From Cycas panzhihuaensis (taxonomy: Eukaryota > Cycadophyta): a DNA stretch of 64,000 nt. The position numbers were made by a program, and so were the translations under genes. The notes under the pieces were generated by a model that saw only the letters and a list, made by a program, of their open reading frames with translations, ran no database searches and was not told where the DNA came from. The DNA is taken from assembly GCA_023213395.1 (NCBI GenBank), contig CM041465.1, positions 148,063,741 through 148,127,740 of the forward strand, written 5' to 3'. Shown here in pieces: positions 1 through 10,574 of this stretch (the stretch's first letter is position 1; each line of letters starts with the position of its first letter).

Positions 1-700
1 AAAATATTAGCTCCATAATTGTTGTCACAATATCCAACAATCCAGCTTATTTTGTATTCGTTGCTCATTTGCTTTGAATGAAAACCTGTGTTGTTTCTTA
101 AGCATACAACCTTTACACATTAGATGTTGAAAAGAGATATTAGGAAGACCATAAACCATTTTAGACTTTTGTAGTTGCATTAGTCTATCAAAGGAGATAT
201 ACATGTACTTTAAATACCATAACTTGTTATTATTAGTATTAACAGCAATACATGCCATCTCATTATAAGTTACAGGCTTGGAAAGTAACTTATAAAGATC
301 GTTACTTTATACCTTTGGCAATAAGAGCGCCTTCATTACTCATATCTAGAATATGAAAAAAGCCATTCTCATCAAATATAGTTTTCAGCTTTTTCTTTTT
401 TAGCTGAAAGATAGAAAGGAGTTTTTTTTAGACCTAGAACAAAAAGTACATGACCTATTTTTTGTATACCTCCTTTAATTTTGGTGGCTATAGTACTAAC
501 TCCTTTGATATTCAAAGGATGTTTATCCCCTATTTCAATAAATTTATGAGATGTAAAAGGTTTTCAGGATTCAAACCACTCCTCTCACCCAATCATATGC
601 CTGAATGCCCCTAAGTCAATATACCAAACTTCTTCATCGCTTAGGCCTACTGAGAGAGCTGTTCTAAAGGCAATTTCCTCCTTGTCTTCATCATCTTGTT
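1..700 (-). pseudogene. C1 protease and GAG-pre-integrase remnant
   Basis: Around 590-640 the minus strand reads WYIDLGAFRHMIG, the copia aspartic-protease active-site motif (normally WYIDSGAS.HMTG) with the catalytic Asp kept and the following Ser changed to Leu. Positions 25-258 read as a GAG-pre-integrase domain. There the CKGC pair of the zinc-binding HHCC motif is present, but both histidines (expected in LWH and GH) are Tyr and Met. The protein would have released the mature integrase and RT. It is broken by stops and is not functional. Confidence 0.7.
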
Positions 701-1615
701 CCTTGCTAAAGTTCCCAGTCGGTCTCTTCCCTTTTTATATTCCAACTCTCTTTTGAGGACACTGATATGGATAGTGTTTAGATCTCTCACAATGATAATA
801 GACTTCAAAAGCTTTGCAGTTACTTAAGTAATGCCCTGGTCCACCATGATTGAAGCACACTCTAGCCCCTCTGGGAGGTATGCTCCAGCCTCTGCCATGG
901 TTATCTTGTCCCCTTCCTTGTGACATACTTTGTGTGTTTGGAGTTCTGGCACGTCCTTGAGATTAACCCCTTCCTCTAGATCTGAGATGAAGTTTGGTGA
1001 TGAATATATCCTCAATCTCTATTGTGTCCTTATATTGTTTGTTTCTACATTCTTATCTCAGAAGAAGCCTTGTTAATATGTCAAGATTCATGTTACTGAT
1101 TTGATCACTATTGGTGATAGTATTAATTGTTACATCAAATGATTTTGGTAGCTTGTTGGCTACCATTTTAACTATCCCCTATTCTTTAATCTTGGAGCCT
1201 ACACTTACTAAGTCATTTCTTATAGAGATGATTTTATAAAGAAATTCAGAGATGGTTTTAAATTTTTTTGTGCACAATTTGAACAAATCCTCCTTGAGTG
1301 CTATAATTCGGGCTTTATTTTTCTATCCATTTATGTTCTCAAATAATTACCAAACTTCTGCAGATGAATTTACATTTTCAATATAGATAAGCAAAGGGTC
1401 TAAAATTGAAAGCTTTAGAGTGATTAATGTTGCATTGCCCCTTTCTTTCCAACTGGGAAGTTCTAAATCATCTTTATCAAGTTTTTCCTCTTTTCCAGTG
1501 GCTATTTTCCAAGTGTTCTTTGCCCTCAGAAGGGTCTCAATCTTAATTTTCTAAACATTGTAATTAATGGCAGTGAATTTATTTGTTTAGACAAAGCCAA
1601 GACTAAGGAGGCCAT
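701..1615 (-). pseudogene. C1 gag (UBN2-type) with two degenerate zinc knuckles
   Basis: The likely start is the ATG at 1615, opening MASLVLALSKQINSLPLI. The body carries the copia gag signature LLRAKNTWKIATGKE and then an acidic helical region ending in SAEVW followed by a stop. A Gly/Arg-rich linker (SQGRGQDNHGRGW) precedes two CCHC knuckles at about 740-870. The first is CFNHGGPGHYLSNC (second Cys replaced by His) and the second YYHCERSKHYPYQC (first Cys replaced by Tyr). Gag would form the virus-like particle and bind RNA. Several frame changes and stops interrupt it. Confidence 0.75.
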
Positions 1616-2284
1616 TGCTAATGCAAACTGAGTTAGAGGCAAAGACTGTTCGTATAGTTGTACAGAATTTCATACAAAAATGAAGGTGTACATATTTAAA
1701 CAAAAATGGTCTCAAAAGTTAGATCTTGCCAAGTATATTCTAGATCTGATATTATTTTTCAGATTCATTTAAATGAGTGAGAAAACAAGCCTAAAAGAGA
1801 TAGAAGGGTGGTTAGGATTTTAGCTTAAAATGCTAAAATCCTTGTAATATAGTCAAAATAATCACAAATCCTCGATTCAAATCTTTGAACATAGAGATCA
1901 GAAGATGATTGATCTAGATTTACCCAAATTTCTAAGAGGATTCGATGAGAAACTGAGTATTTCTCTTCATACTTACATGGCTGATAAAGTGAGGAAATGA
2001 CCCTCGAAATAGTCTCAAATGCACTCAGTGCAGAAAGAAAAAATATTCCTCGTGATGAGAGGATCCTGCTGTCCAAGTTTTGTCATGATTTGAGGTCAAA
2101 AATTTGTTGACCGTACAGGTCTATACAAGTCTGTACAAATGAATTCTTTTGCAGATAGATTCTTCTTCATATTGAATTAACTCGTTCCTCTATTCTCCTT
2201 CAGACTTGTCTTGAATAATCTTGGATACAACCCAAAAACTCTCTCACAACTCTTTGAATTTTAGTCAGGCAGCTAAATAGACCT
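1616..2284 (-). other. C1 untranslated leader
   Basis: This AT-rich stretch between the primer site and the gag start has no convincing coding potential. An 83-codon open frame at 1825-2076 resembles no family I know and is probably chance. Confidence 0.5.
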
Positions 2285-2296
2285 ACTCTAATACCA
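2285..2296 (-). promoter_or_regulatory. C1 primer-binding site (tRNA-iMet type)
   Basis: The minus strand reads TGGTATTAGAGT directly after the LTR end CA. It differs at two positions from TGGTATCAGAGC, the common plant LTR-element site that pairs with the 3' end of initiator tRNA-Met and primes minus-strand DNA synthesis. Confidence 0.7.
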
Positions 2297-2469
2297 TGTA
2301 CAACAATCTAATGAAATACTAGAATGGTCGATGTTTATTATCATAGAATGAGTACATATATATATAAGTTATATATTCTGACTAACTATTATATAGATGA
2401 CATATATAAGAAGGGGGAACTTGACCCTCAAGATTACATTAACTAGATGAAACATTATATCCTAATAAT
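2297..2469 (-). repeat. C1 5' LTR
   Basis: On the minus strand it ends in TTGTTGTACA next to the primer site. It appears to begin near TATTAGGATATAATG, a likely decayed form of the common TGTTAGGA start. A TATA-rich core (TATATATATGTAC) lies near 2350-2370. The outer boundary is placed where G1 RNase H coding stops. The partner LTR is outside the window, so the length of about 173 bp is an estimate. Confidence 0.6.
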
Positions 2470-3550
2470 CGTACTCTTGAATTTGGGATTGACTAGAGTG
2501 CTCGGTGACTCACTATAATCATTTCCTTATCCAAAGGAAAATGCCTCTAGTGTTTGAGGGCTTTGACAAGGGCATATAATTCTTTATCATAAGTAATGTA
2601 ATTTTGCTTGGCCTCTTTAAAATCCTCATAATGATATACCACAAGGTGTCTTCATTACTTAAGTACATCTTCCACAGCATATCAAGAAGCATATGTCTCC
2701 ACCTTAAAAGGCAATTATAAATTAGGAAGGAAAAGAAGAGGAACAATGAATAAGGCATCTTTTAGTTTGTTAAATGCTACAACATTTTTTAGGCCCCACT
2801 TGAAGGGGCCATTACTGTTTGGAGAGATAAAGTGATGTTTAAATACTTATAGAGAAATCCTTGATAGAAGATTGCAGACTCAAAGAAGCTTTGTAAGTCA
2901 AGGATATTAGTAAGTAGTGGTTTGGATTTTATTTGGATCAACTCAGATGCCTTGAGCAAACACATTCCAGGTGTAAGATGAGGGGCTAATCAAATGTATA
3001 CTTTCCTATATTTGTATGAAGCTTATGGAATCAAAGTATATCCAAGAATTTTTATATATGGGTGAAATGCCCATACTAGGTTTTATTGTATACCAAGATA
3101 TCATTCAGGTACACTACTACAAAGTGTTTTCTATATGGATAAAGGATGATGTTCATCAGGTGCATGAAGTTAGCAAAAGCATTGGTAGAGTTGAAAAGCA
3201 TAGGAAACCATTTAGAAAGGCCAAACTTTATTTTGAAGGATGGTTTCTAATTATATGTGGCTTTTATCTAGACTTGATGGTAACCTAAAGCTAGGTTTAT
3301 TTTGGTGAAGTAACAATCCATTTGTAATTGATAGAACAAGTCATCAATAAGTGGAAAGGGATGCTTATTCTTCATTATGATTTTATTTAGGAAAATATAA
3401 CTTACTCATAAGCACCAAGCTTCATTCTTCTTAAGCACAAATAAAATGAGGAATCCACATGGTGAAGAGCTAAGATAAATGTGATTGTTCTCAATTGACT
3501 ACCTTTATAATTCAATTGTTTTAGGGATGCATGTTTGTACACACTTATTT
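2470..3550 (-). pseudogene. G1: Ty3/gypsy reverse transcriptase and RNase H
   Basis: Minus-strand frames read in order through a gypsy RT. Landmarks are NKHPFPLIDDLFYQLQ (3330-3400), TKINLALGYHQV (about 3300), KFGLFKWFPM then NAFANFMHLMN (3140-3250), and the catalytic box YLNDILVY (about 3085), where the expected YLDD has Asp to Asn. The RT end and RNase H follow: WGLKNVVAFNKLKDAL (about 2790), EDFKEAKQNYITYDKELYALVKAL (2560-2640, in two halves) and SQSQIQEYDY (about 2480). Reading frame changes often. The domain is cut at about 2470 by C1 and at 3550 by C2. The upstream part of the same RT is found at 17130-17210. Confidence 0.8.
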
Positions 3551-3831
3551 TGAAGGAATGATGGATCTAGGGAATAAATCACTCATATGTACACAATGAC
3601 AATAGAGAATGAAAAAGATATAAAATAAGATATGATAGCAATCTTGGAGGTGAGAATGAATAATAACTCCCTTCTTGAGATTTCGCCTTTTATTATTGAG
3701 GGTGAACATTAGGGTTTAGATTTTTTTGCCTAATGATATGAACATGAAATTACATCTAAATGCACATAAAGTGCATTTCATTAAGAGACTAATGCTAACA
3801 ATATATCCTAAGGTCATATAATTAATCTACA
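3551..3831 (-). repeat. C2 3' LTR
   Basis: This 281-bp copy matches 16822-17102 along its whole length and has TG...CA ends (plus strand TGAAGG ... ATCTACA). Its inner side touches the PPT, which identifies it as the 3' copy. The outer side abuts G1 RT coding. Confidence 0.9.
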
Positions 3832-3835
3832 CCAA

Positions 3836-3858
3836 ACCTCTTTCAATCCCCCCCTTAA
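3836..3858 (-). promoter_or_regulatory. C2 polypurine tract
   Basis: The minus strand reads AAGGGGGGGATTGAAAGAGG just before the LTR start TGTAGATT. This purine run resists RNase H and primes plus-strand DNA in LTR elements. A few bases (TTTGG) separate it from the LTR. Confidence 0.8.
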
Positions 3859-4338
3859 TGGTGGAAGGTCATTTTTCAGAAAATCTATTCTATAAGCTCT
3901 TCATTTGAGCCTCATTATTACATTGAAACTCTAAATGACACTTTTGTGGGAAAACCCTCATGGGAAATAAAAACCCACAGATTTTCTAAGATCTATAGTT
4001 CCTTTTATAAATCAAAATGGCTAAGGTGGATTTTTTATGTAGCCTAATAGCCAAACATCTTAAATGTGTAGCTTAATATGCTAAGTCTCCATATACCGTT
4101 TGGTTATCCCCTATGCCTTTTTTGGGTTTTCACAGGTTTTGATTTTCTAAACCTAGTACAACCCTTATCATTCTGTGCCCACATGGGATTTTCATAAACA
4201 GGATAGAGCAAAAACTTACTCTTATTCTTCTGCACCGCAAGGGGTTTTCATGAAGAAAATAGAGTATGATGATCTTATTGCCATCTTCATTTATCAGTCA
4301 AAGATGGAGGCCCTAAGGCCAAATTGCCTTTGGAGCTG
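3859..4338 (-). other. C2 3' untranslated region with an imperfect short duplication
   Basis: No coding was seen between the end of RNase H and the PPT. Positions about 4168-4210 and 4220-4268 look like two diverged copies of a segment of roughly 45 bp sharing TTCTG.RCC.CA.GGG.TTTTCAT and then ATAGAGYA. Confidence 0.5.
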
Positions 4339-4936
4339 TTAAAACTTCACCTTTTGCAGTGGTTTAGTGAAGATATCGACCACTTGATCTGTTGTGGGGT
4401 AGTATTCCAGTTGAATTGTGTCATCCTGAATAAGTTCTCTAATCCTATGGACTTTTGTACTTATGTATTTGATACGATCGTGAAATACAGAATTTTTTAC
4501 TATGCAGATTGTTGATTGATTATCCACATGAAGACTGGTAGGACTTGTTTGGGTGATATTCAATGTTTCTAATAATTTTTTAAGTCATATCACCTCCTTG
4601 TTGGTCTTAGAAGTAGTAATGTATTCAACTTTTGCAGTTGAATATGCTACTATCTTCTGTTGTCTAGATCTCTATGATATTGGTGATGTTCCAAAAAATG
4701 TTACATACCCAGACATAGATCTTCCTGTATCTTTATCTCCTGCAAACTTTGAGTCTGTGTATGCAAAAAGTTTGAAGTCTAAATTAGGTTCATACAATAG
4801 ACCATATTTGTTGGTCATCTTAAGGTATCTCAACACTTGCATTGCTGCCTACCAATAATTCTGCTTAGGATTTGTCATGTAACGAGCAAGAATTCCGACA
4901 AAGTGTGTAATATCTGGCCTTGTATTGGTAGTGTAG
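4339..4936 (-). pseudogene. C2 RNase H (distal part of pol, beyond the G3 insertion)
   Basis: Starting right at the target site, the minus strand continues the copia pol with YTTNTRPDITHFVGILARYM. It then gives FAYTDSKFAGDKDTGRSMSGY (catalytic Asp of copia RNase H in YTDS), KVEYITTSK, HVDNQSTICIVKN and, at the end, PTTDQVVDIFTKPLQKVKF, the typical copia C-terminus. Stops replace expected Trp or Gln codons (YW followed by stop; ISst-RSRQQK). The first residues join directly to YRKLVGSL at 10961-11000 if G3 and one target copy are removed. Confidence 0.85.
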
Positions 4937-4941
4937 ATGAG
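4937..4941. repeat. Target-site duplication of G3, left copy (ATGAG)
   Basis: ATGAG stands immediately before the LTR start TGTTAGG at 4942. It is repeated at 10956-10960 immediately after the right LTR end. Five-bp duplications are the rule for plant gypsy and copia integrases. Confidence 0.95.
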
Positions 4942-5320
4942 TGTTAGGGATTCAACCCCTAACTTACCTTCTCTTATATTCTCTTATATCTTTTACTTCT
5001 TCTCTCTCTTATATCTTTTATTTCTTCTACTTCTTCCATTTTCTTAATATCCCACATGCATAAGTAGAAGGTTGTGTAATGGTCATTGAGCACTATATAT
5101 ATTCATGTAATATCCCACATGCATAAAGAGGAGGTGGTAGTAAGCATAGAGCCATATATATATTTATGTAATCCTTAGAGTATGGCATCTTAAATATCAC
5201 TATTATTGCATGTAATTGGGAGGTTGCCCCCTCGAAGGGTATTGCAACACAAGTGTTTTTTTGGAGTTATTTGCTTATTATATTGGTGTGTAATTATCAT
5301 TAAGGAGTGGTATCCTAATA
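4942..5320 (+). repeat. G3 5' LTR
   Basis: It starts TGTTAGGGATTC and ends GGTATCCTAATA, where the 3' copy has the expected CA end (CCTAACA). A pyrimidine-rich stretch of TCTTATATCTTTTAYTTCTT type at 4973-5040 precedes two tandem TATA-containing modules (5047-5107 and 5108-5168). These are probable promoter sequences. Confidence 0.92.
5047..5168 (+). promoter_or_regulatory. Duplicated TATA module in the G3 LTR
   Basis: Two diverged copies of about 61 bp both start ATATCCCACATGCATAA and end with a TATA-like stretch, ACTATATATATTCATGTA and CATATATATATTTATGTA. The 3' LTR has the same pair at 10680-10806, so the duplication predates insertion. It may provide two core promoters or initiation sites. 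That function is inferred from the TATA boxes only. Confidence 0.6.
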
Positions 5321-5322
5321 AG

Positions 5323-5334
5323 TGGTATCAGAGC
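5323..5334 (+). promoter_or_regulatory. G3 primer-binding site (tRNA-iMet)
   Basis: TGGTATCAGAGC stands two bases after the LTR. It is a perfect match to the complement of the plant initiator tRNA-Met 3' end. Confidence 0.92.
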
Positions 5335-6189
5335 GGTCGATCCATTCATTGTGGGAGAGTCAAAGGCACTAAATAATCAATTTTTTCTATCAATTTTTCC
5401 TCATTAGTACCTATTCTCATTTAACTTCCATTTAGTTACTTTATTTTTTGGGGGTAGATAACACCGCAATCGGGCAGCTACCCTAACACTGCCACCGGGC
5501 AGTTTTCTTTTGCATTTAGATAGAGACCCTGTGCTAGGGGTCTATAAATATCACGAGGATTTATCGTTTTGGGCTAAGTGCATTGTGGCTTTTTCATCAC
5601 TTGCGTGAAGTACTAGAGATCACGCTCATAAATCAAGCCTTAGACAGAACTTGGCTACGGAATTGTACCTCCACGTACCTACGGGTATATAAGAGGACCC
5701 CCTAGATAGGCTTTCCTAGTATAGGTAACCATAAGAAACCTATTGACCGTCTATAATTTGTAGTGCACTGGTAAGTGGTTAGCCCCGGGAAGTTACTCTC
5801 CAAGTACCCTAGAGACTGGGTAGTACAACTACAGAGTAGAGAGTTTGCCTCTGTAAGTTGATACTATTTATGTCTAGGATCAGTATATCACAGGGCTTAC
5901 AAACCAGACAAGCCCATATCTAGTGTACTTGGTCAGTCTATTAGTGGTTTATGTGTACTTAGTCAGTCAGTGAATCAGTCATCATCAATTTGTTAAATCC
6001 AGTGTGTCTAGCCAATTTGTTATCAGCTCATGCGCACATAGTCAGTCAGTCAACTAGTGACCAAAAAAGCAAAAAAAAAATCCATATTGCCTCACTGTAA
6101 AATATTGGGAATAACAGTTTATAGACACCCCGTCAAATCCTTTCATTCGCATTTATCAACTAGGATTCAACTTAGGTCTTGTGGACTAA
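5335..6189 (+). other. G3 leader with a GC-richer block
   Basis: This 850-bp untranslated leader is less AT-rich than its surroundings from about 5455 to 5960. It contains short repeats such as GGGCAGCTACCC / CCGGGCAGTT (5475-5505). From about 5925 the motif TTAGTCAGTC or its variants recurs several times, as in CAGTCAGTCAACTAGTGA. No coding was seen. It may fold into an RNA structure used for translation or packaging, but that is inference. Confidence 0.5.
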
Positions 6190-7070
6190 TGGCCCCTAAG
6201 ATGAACCCAAGTTGGACTCAAGATCTCAATCATGTTGTCTTACAACTTCGAGGAGATATATTACAAATCCAAAATGACTTCAATGAAAACTTTGAAGCAG
6301 TAATGCTAGAGCTCACATCCATGAAACCTTTTAAGGAAGAAAAGATCGACTTTGATGATACTATTCATATAGGTAGGGGTCACTTCACTAAAGAAGATGA
6401 AGGTAATGATGGTAGGCACTTTCATCTGAACTTCCTTCCCAAGGTAGAAATCAAGAAGTTCAATGGCACAGATGTATGTACCTGGATCACCCAAATGGAA
6501 CAATACTTTTCTCTTCATCAAGTTCCAACAGATAAGAAGATCCCGCTTGCTTCTCTACATATGGAAACTGAACCCTACCAATGGTACCAATGGGTTATGA
6601 AAACAATTGGTGGGCTTAATTATCAATGAGAGGGTTTGTCAAGGATCTTATAGCTCAATATGATAGTACCTGGGATCATGACCACTTTAACCAGTTAGCT
6701 AAAGTGAGACAGGAGTGGACTATTTCAGCTTATACAGCAGAATACCAATGTCTCTCCATAATGGTTGATGGTCTTTGTAAAAATAAATCACTTGAGTTGT
6801 ATATTGGTGGGTTACGAGATGACATTAGACATGAGTAACGACTCTTAAAACCTGATAACATCTTTATAGCTATCAATTTTGCTCGACATATTGAAGCAAA
6901 AAATAAGGCATCCTGACCCCTCTAACGAATATTTCAAGAAAAGTGACCACAATTTTAGGTTCCTAGTATGCGACGAATGACTTCCCAAGAGATGGATGAG
7001 AAACGATTGAAAGGGTTATGTTTTTATTGTAACCAAAAGTGGAATAAAGACCATAAGTGTCTTGAATGAC
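6190..7070 (+). pseudogene. G3 gag
   Basis: The probable start is the ATG at 6190 (MAPKMNPSWTQDLN), although the frame is open further upstream. After a helical N-terminus comes the retrotransposon-gag core (KKFNGTDVCTWITQMEQYF at about 6450). A frameshift near 6620-6630 moves the reading to the frame with GFVKDLIAQYDSTWDHD. The zinc knuckle CFYCNQKWNKDHKC, the variant usual in plant chromoviruses, is at about 7020-7060. A stop follows it (CLE then TGA). It would encode the capsid protein. Confidence 0.85.
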
Positions 7071-7149
7071 GCTTATTCATAATTGAGGATGTTCAAGATG
7101 AGGAACTAGTAGAAGAAGCCTCATTAGAGTCAGGAAATAATGATTGTGA

Positions 7150-7550
7150 CCCACCTGAGGAGGAAGAAGAAGATATTACTACTATATCTGTGCGTGCCCT
7201 AGCTGGAATTGTAGCCCCTCAGACACTCAAACTTATTGGGTACATTAAGAAAATGAAGGTGGTTATCCTCATAGATTTTGGGAGCATCCACAATTTCATT
7301 AATTGAAAACTTATTGAAGAACTCAATTGTTTCCTATATCCTGTCAAAAATTTTTAGGTTATGGTGGCTAATAAAGGGACACTCGCTTGTGGGAGAAAAT
7401 GTCACAATATCAAGTTGCAAATGGGTGACTATCACCTCTCCACTTCTATGTATGCCATTCCTGTTAGAGGAGTTGATGTTGTATTAGGGGTACAATGGCT
7501 TAAACCACTTGGAACCATTCAACTAAATAAGCAAGAGCTCTGCATCTAAT
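7150..7550 (+). pseudogene. G3 aspartic protease
   Basis: VVILIDFGSIHNFIN at 7260-7305 matches the retropepsin motif of plant gypsy elements (I.DSGSTHNFI) with Ser changed to Phe and a stop right after. The C-terminal flap region reads RGVDVVLGVQWLKPLGTIQL at 7468-7530, as in functional relatives. An acidic linker (PPEEEEEDITTIS) separates it from the gag knuckle. Confidence 0.8.
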
Positions 7551-7799
7551 TTACTTCTGAAGGAATTGACTACCAATCGAATGGGATCATTCCTCTGCCG
7601 ACCCAAATTATCAGCTCACACCTATGGAGAGACTTATTAAAAAGGGTGATACAGGAATCATTACCAAATGTTATGCTCTGGAAGGTCAATAACTTCCAAC
7701 AGAAGGGGACATTCTCCAAGACGATGGTATACCAAATGACTTAAAATTGGTACTTCACTGCCATAACCAAGACTTTCAGGATATTCCTCAAGGTCTTCC

Positions 7800-8610
7800 C
7801 CCAGTATGTGACCAAGATCATAGCATTGACCTAGTAGCTGAAAGTAATCCTCCTTATATTCAACCATACCAGTATCCCTACCAGCAAAAGAATGAAATTG
7901 AATGACTAGTTCAAGAACTCCTTAATGCTAGTATTATTAGGGAAAGTAAAAGCACTTTTTCTATACTAGTGATTTTAGTAAGAAAAAAGGATGGCTCATT
8001 TCGCATGTGTGTAGACTACTTCGAGCTCAATAAGATAACCATCAAGGATAAATTTCCTATAACAGTCATTGATGAACTCTTGGATGAACTCTATGGAGTA
8101 ATGTTCTTCACATCATTGGACTTACGGTCATAATACCATCAAATCAGGATCAAAGTAGAGGATGTTCATAAAATTGCATTTCGTACACATGAAGGTCACT
8201 ATGAATTTTTAGTCATGCCATTTGGATTGACTAATGCCCCATCTACTTTTCAAGGACTCATGAATAAACTCTTTCGGCCTTACTTAAGGAAGTTCATATT
8301 AGTCTTTTTTGATGACATTTTAATCTTCAGTCATATGTAGGAAGACCATCTTCAGCATGTTGACAAGGCATTACAGGTGCTTGAAGACAACCAACTTTAT
8401 GCAAAAAAATTAAAATGTCAGTTTAGACAAACAGAAATAGAATATTTGGGCCATATTATCTCTCAAGAAGGAGTCAAGGTGAATCCTAAGAAAATAGAAG
8501 TTATCACAAATTGGCCTAAACCTAAAAACATCAAGGGCCTTCGTGGATTCTTAGGAATCATAAGATATTATCGAAAGTTTGTTCAAGGCTATGTATTGTT
8601 TCCCCTTTAA
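7800..8610 (+). pseudogene. G3 reverse transcriptase
   Basis: The gypsy RT motifs appear in order: [23 protein letters not shown] (about 7975-8045, given here across two motifs), the SLDLRS box followed by a stop where Gly or Trp is expected (8125), [14 protein letters not shown] (8215-8255), the catalytic [10 protein letters not shown] with both Asp kept (8300-8330), then YLGHIISQEGVKVNPKKIEVI and WPKPKNIKGLRGFLG (8440-8560). Stops at 8130 and 8338 and a frameshift near 8600 break it. This is the best preserved RT of the window together with that of C7. Confidence 0.9.
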
Positions 8611-9173
8611 TCAACTTGTTAAAAAATGATTCCTTTCATTGGAATGATAAGTCCTATGAAGCATTTGAATACCTAAAGTTGGATTTAACTACCACACCAG
8701 TCCTTGCAACACCAGACTTTACAAAGACCTTCATCATTAAATGTTATGCATCAGGGCAAGGCATTGGAGTAGTCTTAATGCAAGAAGATAAATCTTTGGC
8801 CTTTGAAAGTCATCAACTTATACCCAAGGAACAAGTCAAATCCACACATGATAAGGAAATGTTAGCAATTCTTCATGCAGTTAGGAAATGGAGATAATAT
8901 TTATTGGGAACACATTTCCAAATTAAAACATACGATAATAGCTTAAAATATTTCTTATCTCAAAGGACAGCATTTGAGGAGAAACAAAAATGGGTCACCA
9001 AAATGCAAGATTTTCACTTTGAAATCATATATAAAAAAGGTAAGGACAATATAGTTGTTGATGTTTTATCTCGTAAGGAAGAAGGCTCTACATTATATTC
9101 TATCACAATAGTCAATCCCTCTTGGATAGCAGTCACCAAGCAAGAATGGGATGAGGACTCTTTTACAAAGTAG
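8611..9173 (+). pseudogene. G3 RNase H
   Basis: FHWNDKSYEAFEYLKLDL marks the RT/RNase H junction. IIKCYASGQGIGVVLMQED follows, in which the usual first catalytic Asp (TDAS) is Tyr. STHDKEMLAILHAVRKWR (8850-8897) then carries the catalytic Glu. A TAA at 8896 interrupts, and the frame resumes with YLLGTHFQIKTYDNSLKYF. The tether FHFEIIYKKGKDNIVVDVLSRK ends the domain at about 9080. The loss of the first Asp would inactivate it. Confidence 0.85.
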
Positions 9174-10335
9174 ATCATTTAAGACCTTCAAGTTGGAGTA
9201 GGGCATTCAACCCATTATACATGGTCTTCAAATATTCTCTGGTATAAAAATCAAATATATATATGCCCTCACTCTAGCCTTAAGGAGCAAATTTTACATG
9301 ATGCACATGCCTCTCCAACAGCAGGTCACTCAGGGTTCCTACGAACATACCACCGCTTAAAACAGTCTTTCTTTTGGAAGGGGCAAAAAGGAGAGGTAAA
9401 GAGATATGTTTCCTCATGTAAAATTTGTCAACGAAATAAGGCAGAAACAATCAAGTCTCCAGGATTGCTGCAACCCCTTCCCATACCAAATCAACGATGG
9501 GAAGAAATTTCTATGGACTTCATCGTGGGTCTGCCTAAGTCAAAAAGAAAAGATGCTATATTGGTGGTTGTTGATAGGCTAACTAAATATGCTTATTTTT
9601 ATGGCATTCAAGCCACATATAAGGCAAAGCAAATTACTGAGATCTTTTTAAAGGATATACACAAGTTGCATGGCATGCCCAAATGTATAATCAGTGATCG
9701 GGATCCCAAGTTTACCAATAACTTCTGGACAAAACTCTTCCATCTACTTGGTACTAAACTGATAATGATCTCATCCTACTATCCATAAGTAGATGGACAA
9801 ACTAAGGTGGTTAATAAGTGCCTTGAAGGATACCTTCGATGTTATGCTTCAGATAAGTAGGGGCAGTGGTATCATTGGCTTCCTTTAGCAGAATGGTGGT
9901 ATAATACAACCTATCATACATCAGCAGGAATGACTCTGTTCCAAGTATTATATGGCTATGAACCACCCACACTTAAAAACTATACTATAATCAGTTCTAA
10001 GGCTCAAGAAGTTGAAGACCACATTCAATAAATAACACAAACTCTTAAGCTACTCAAGGAAAATTTGAGCCTTGCACAAAATCGGATGAAACAACAGGCA
10101 GATAAAGAGCGAAGTGAATGAGCATTTCAGCCAGGTGATTGGGTATACTTACGGTTATAACTGTATAAGAAGGCATCTCTCAAATAGAATGGGCAACATA
10201 AATTACACCCTTGATTTTATGGGCCTTACAAAATTCTCAAGAAGATTGGTGAAGTTGCATGTGCCTTGGACTTACCACCACTATCAAGGATCCATATTGT
10301 CTTTCATATTTCATGTCTCAAGAAGGTAATTAGGC
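9174..10335 (+). pseudogene. G3 integrase
   Basis: The N-terminal zinc domain is complete: HDAHASPTAGH then CKICQRNK (9300-9450). The core has MDFIVGLPKS (first Asp, 9510), ISDRDPKF (second Asp, 9690) and GQTKVVNKCLE, where the third catalytic residue Glu is replaced by Lys (9795). A stop precedes that motif. The GPY/F-like region (FYGPYKILKKIGEVAYALDLP, 10200-10270, in two halves) and RIHIVFHISCLKK close the domain. The element could not integrate with this copy. Confidence 0.88.
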
Positions 10336-10384
10336 AACAAGTACAAGTTCAAACAAAATTATCTATCTTGAATGAGGAGGGGCA

Positions 10385-10555
10385 ACTTCAACTCATTCCA
10401 GAATATATCATCGACTGAAGAATTTGACATCTACGATCCAGACAGACCATTGAGTATCTCATCAAATGGAAACAACTTCCATGAGAAGATACAACCTAGG
10501 AGAATGAACAATTTATCCTAGAGCACCCTGAGATCACCAAGCTTTAAGGGCAAAG
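10385..10555 (+). pseudogene. G3 chromodomain at the integrase C-terminus
   Basis: After the integrase the frame gives LIPEYIID, then QTIEYLIKWKQLP, DTTWENEQFILEHPEI. This matches the chromodomain core of plant chromoviruses (EYLIKWK, E.TWE, and a final helix). Stops replace expected Arg or Trp codons. Chromodomains of this type bind methylated histone tails or target the integration complex to heterochromatin. Confidence 0.8.
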
Positions 10556-10574
10556 ATTTTTTAAGGGGGGACTT
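10555..10574 (+). promoter_or_regulatory. G3 polypurine tract
   Basis: TTTTTTAAGGGGGGACTT sits immediately upstream of the 3' LTR start TGTTAAGG. The purine run AAGGGGGGA is the plus-strand primer. Confidence 0.8.

Larger units (their letters stand above)
1..2469 (-). mobile_element. C1: Ty1/copia element, left part outside the window
   Basis: Read on the minus strand this stretch gives, in order, an LTR end, a tRNA-iMet type primer site, a long leader, a copia gag with two zinc knuckles, a protease and a GAG-pre-integrase domain. The order gag, protease, integrase places it with Ty1/copia. The integrase core, RT, RNase H and 3' LTR would lie left of position 1. Every domain has stops or frameshifts. 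On its right it abuts the RNase H region of gypsy element G1 in mid-domain, so C1 most likely inserted into G1. Confidence 0.8.

Noticed and set aside
3016-3288. Plus-strand frame of 90 codons
   Set aside because: It lies exactly opposite the catalytic region of the G1 reverse transcriptase on the minus strand, so it is a shadow.
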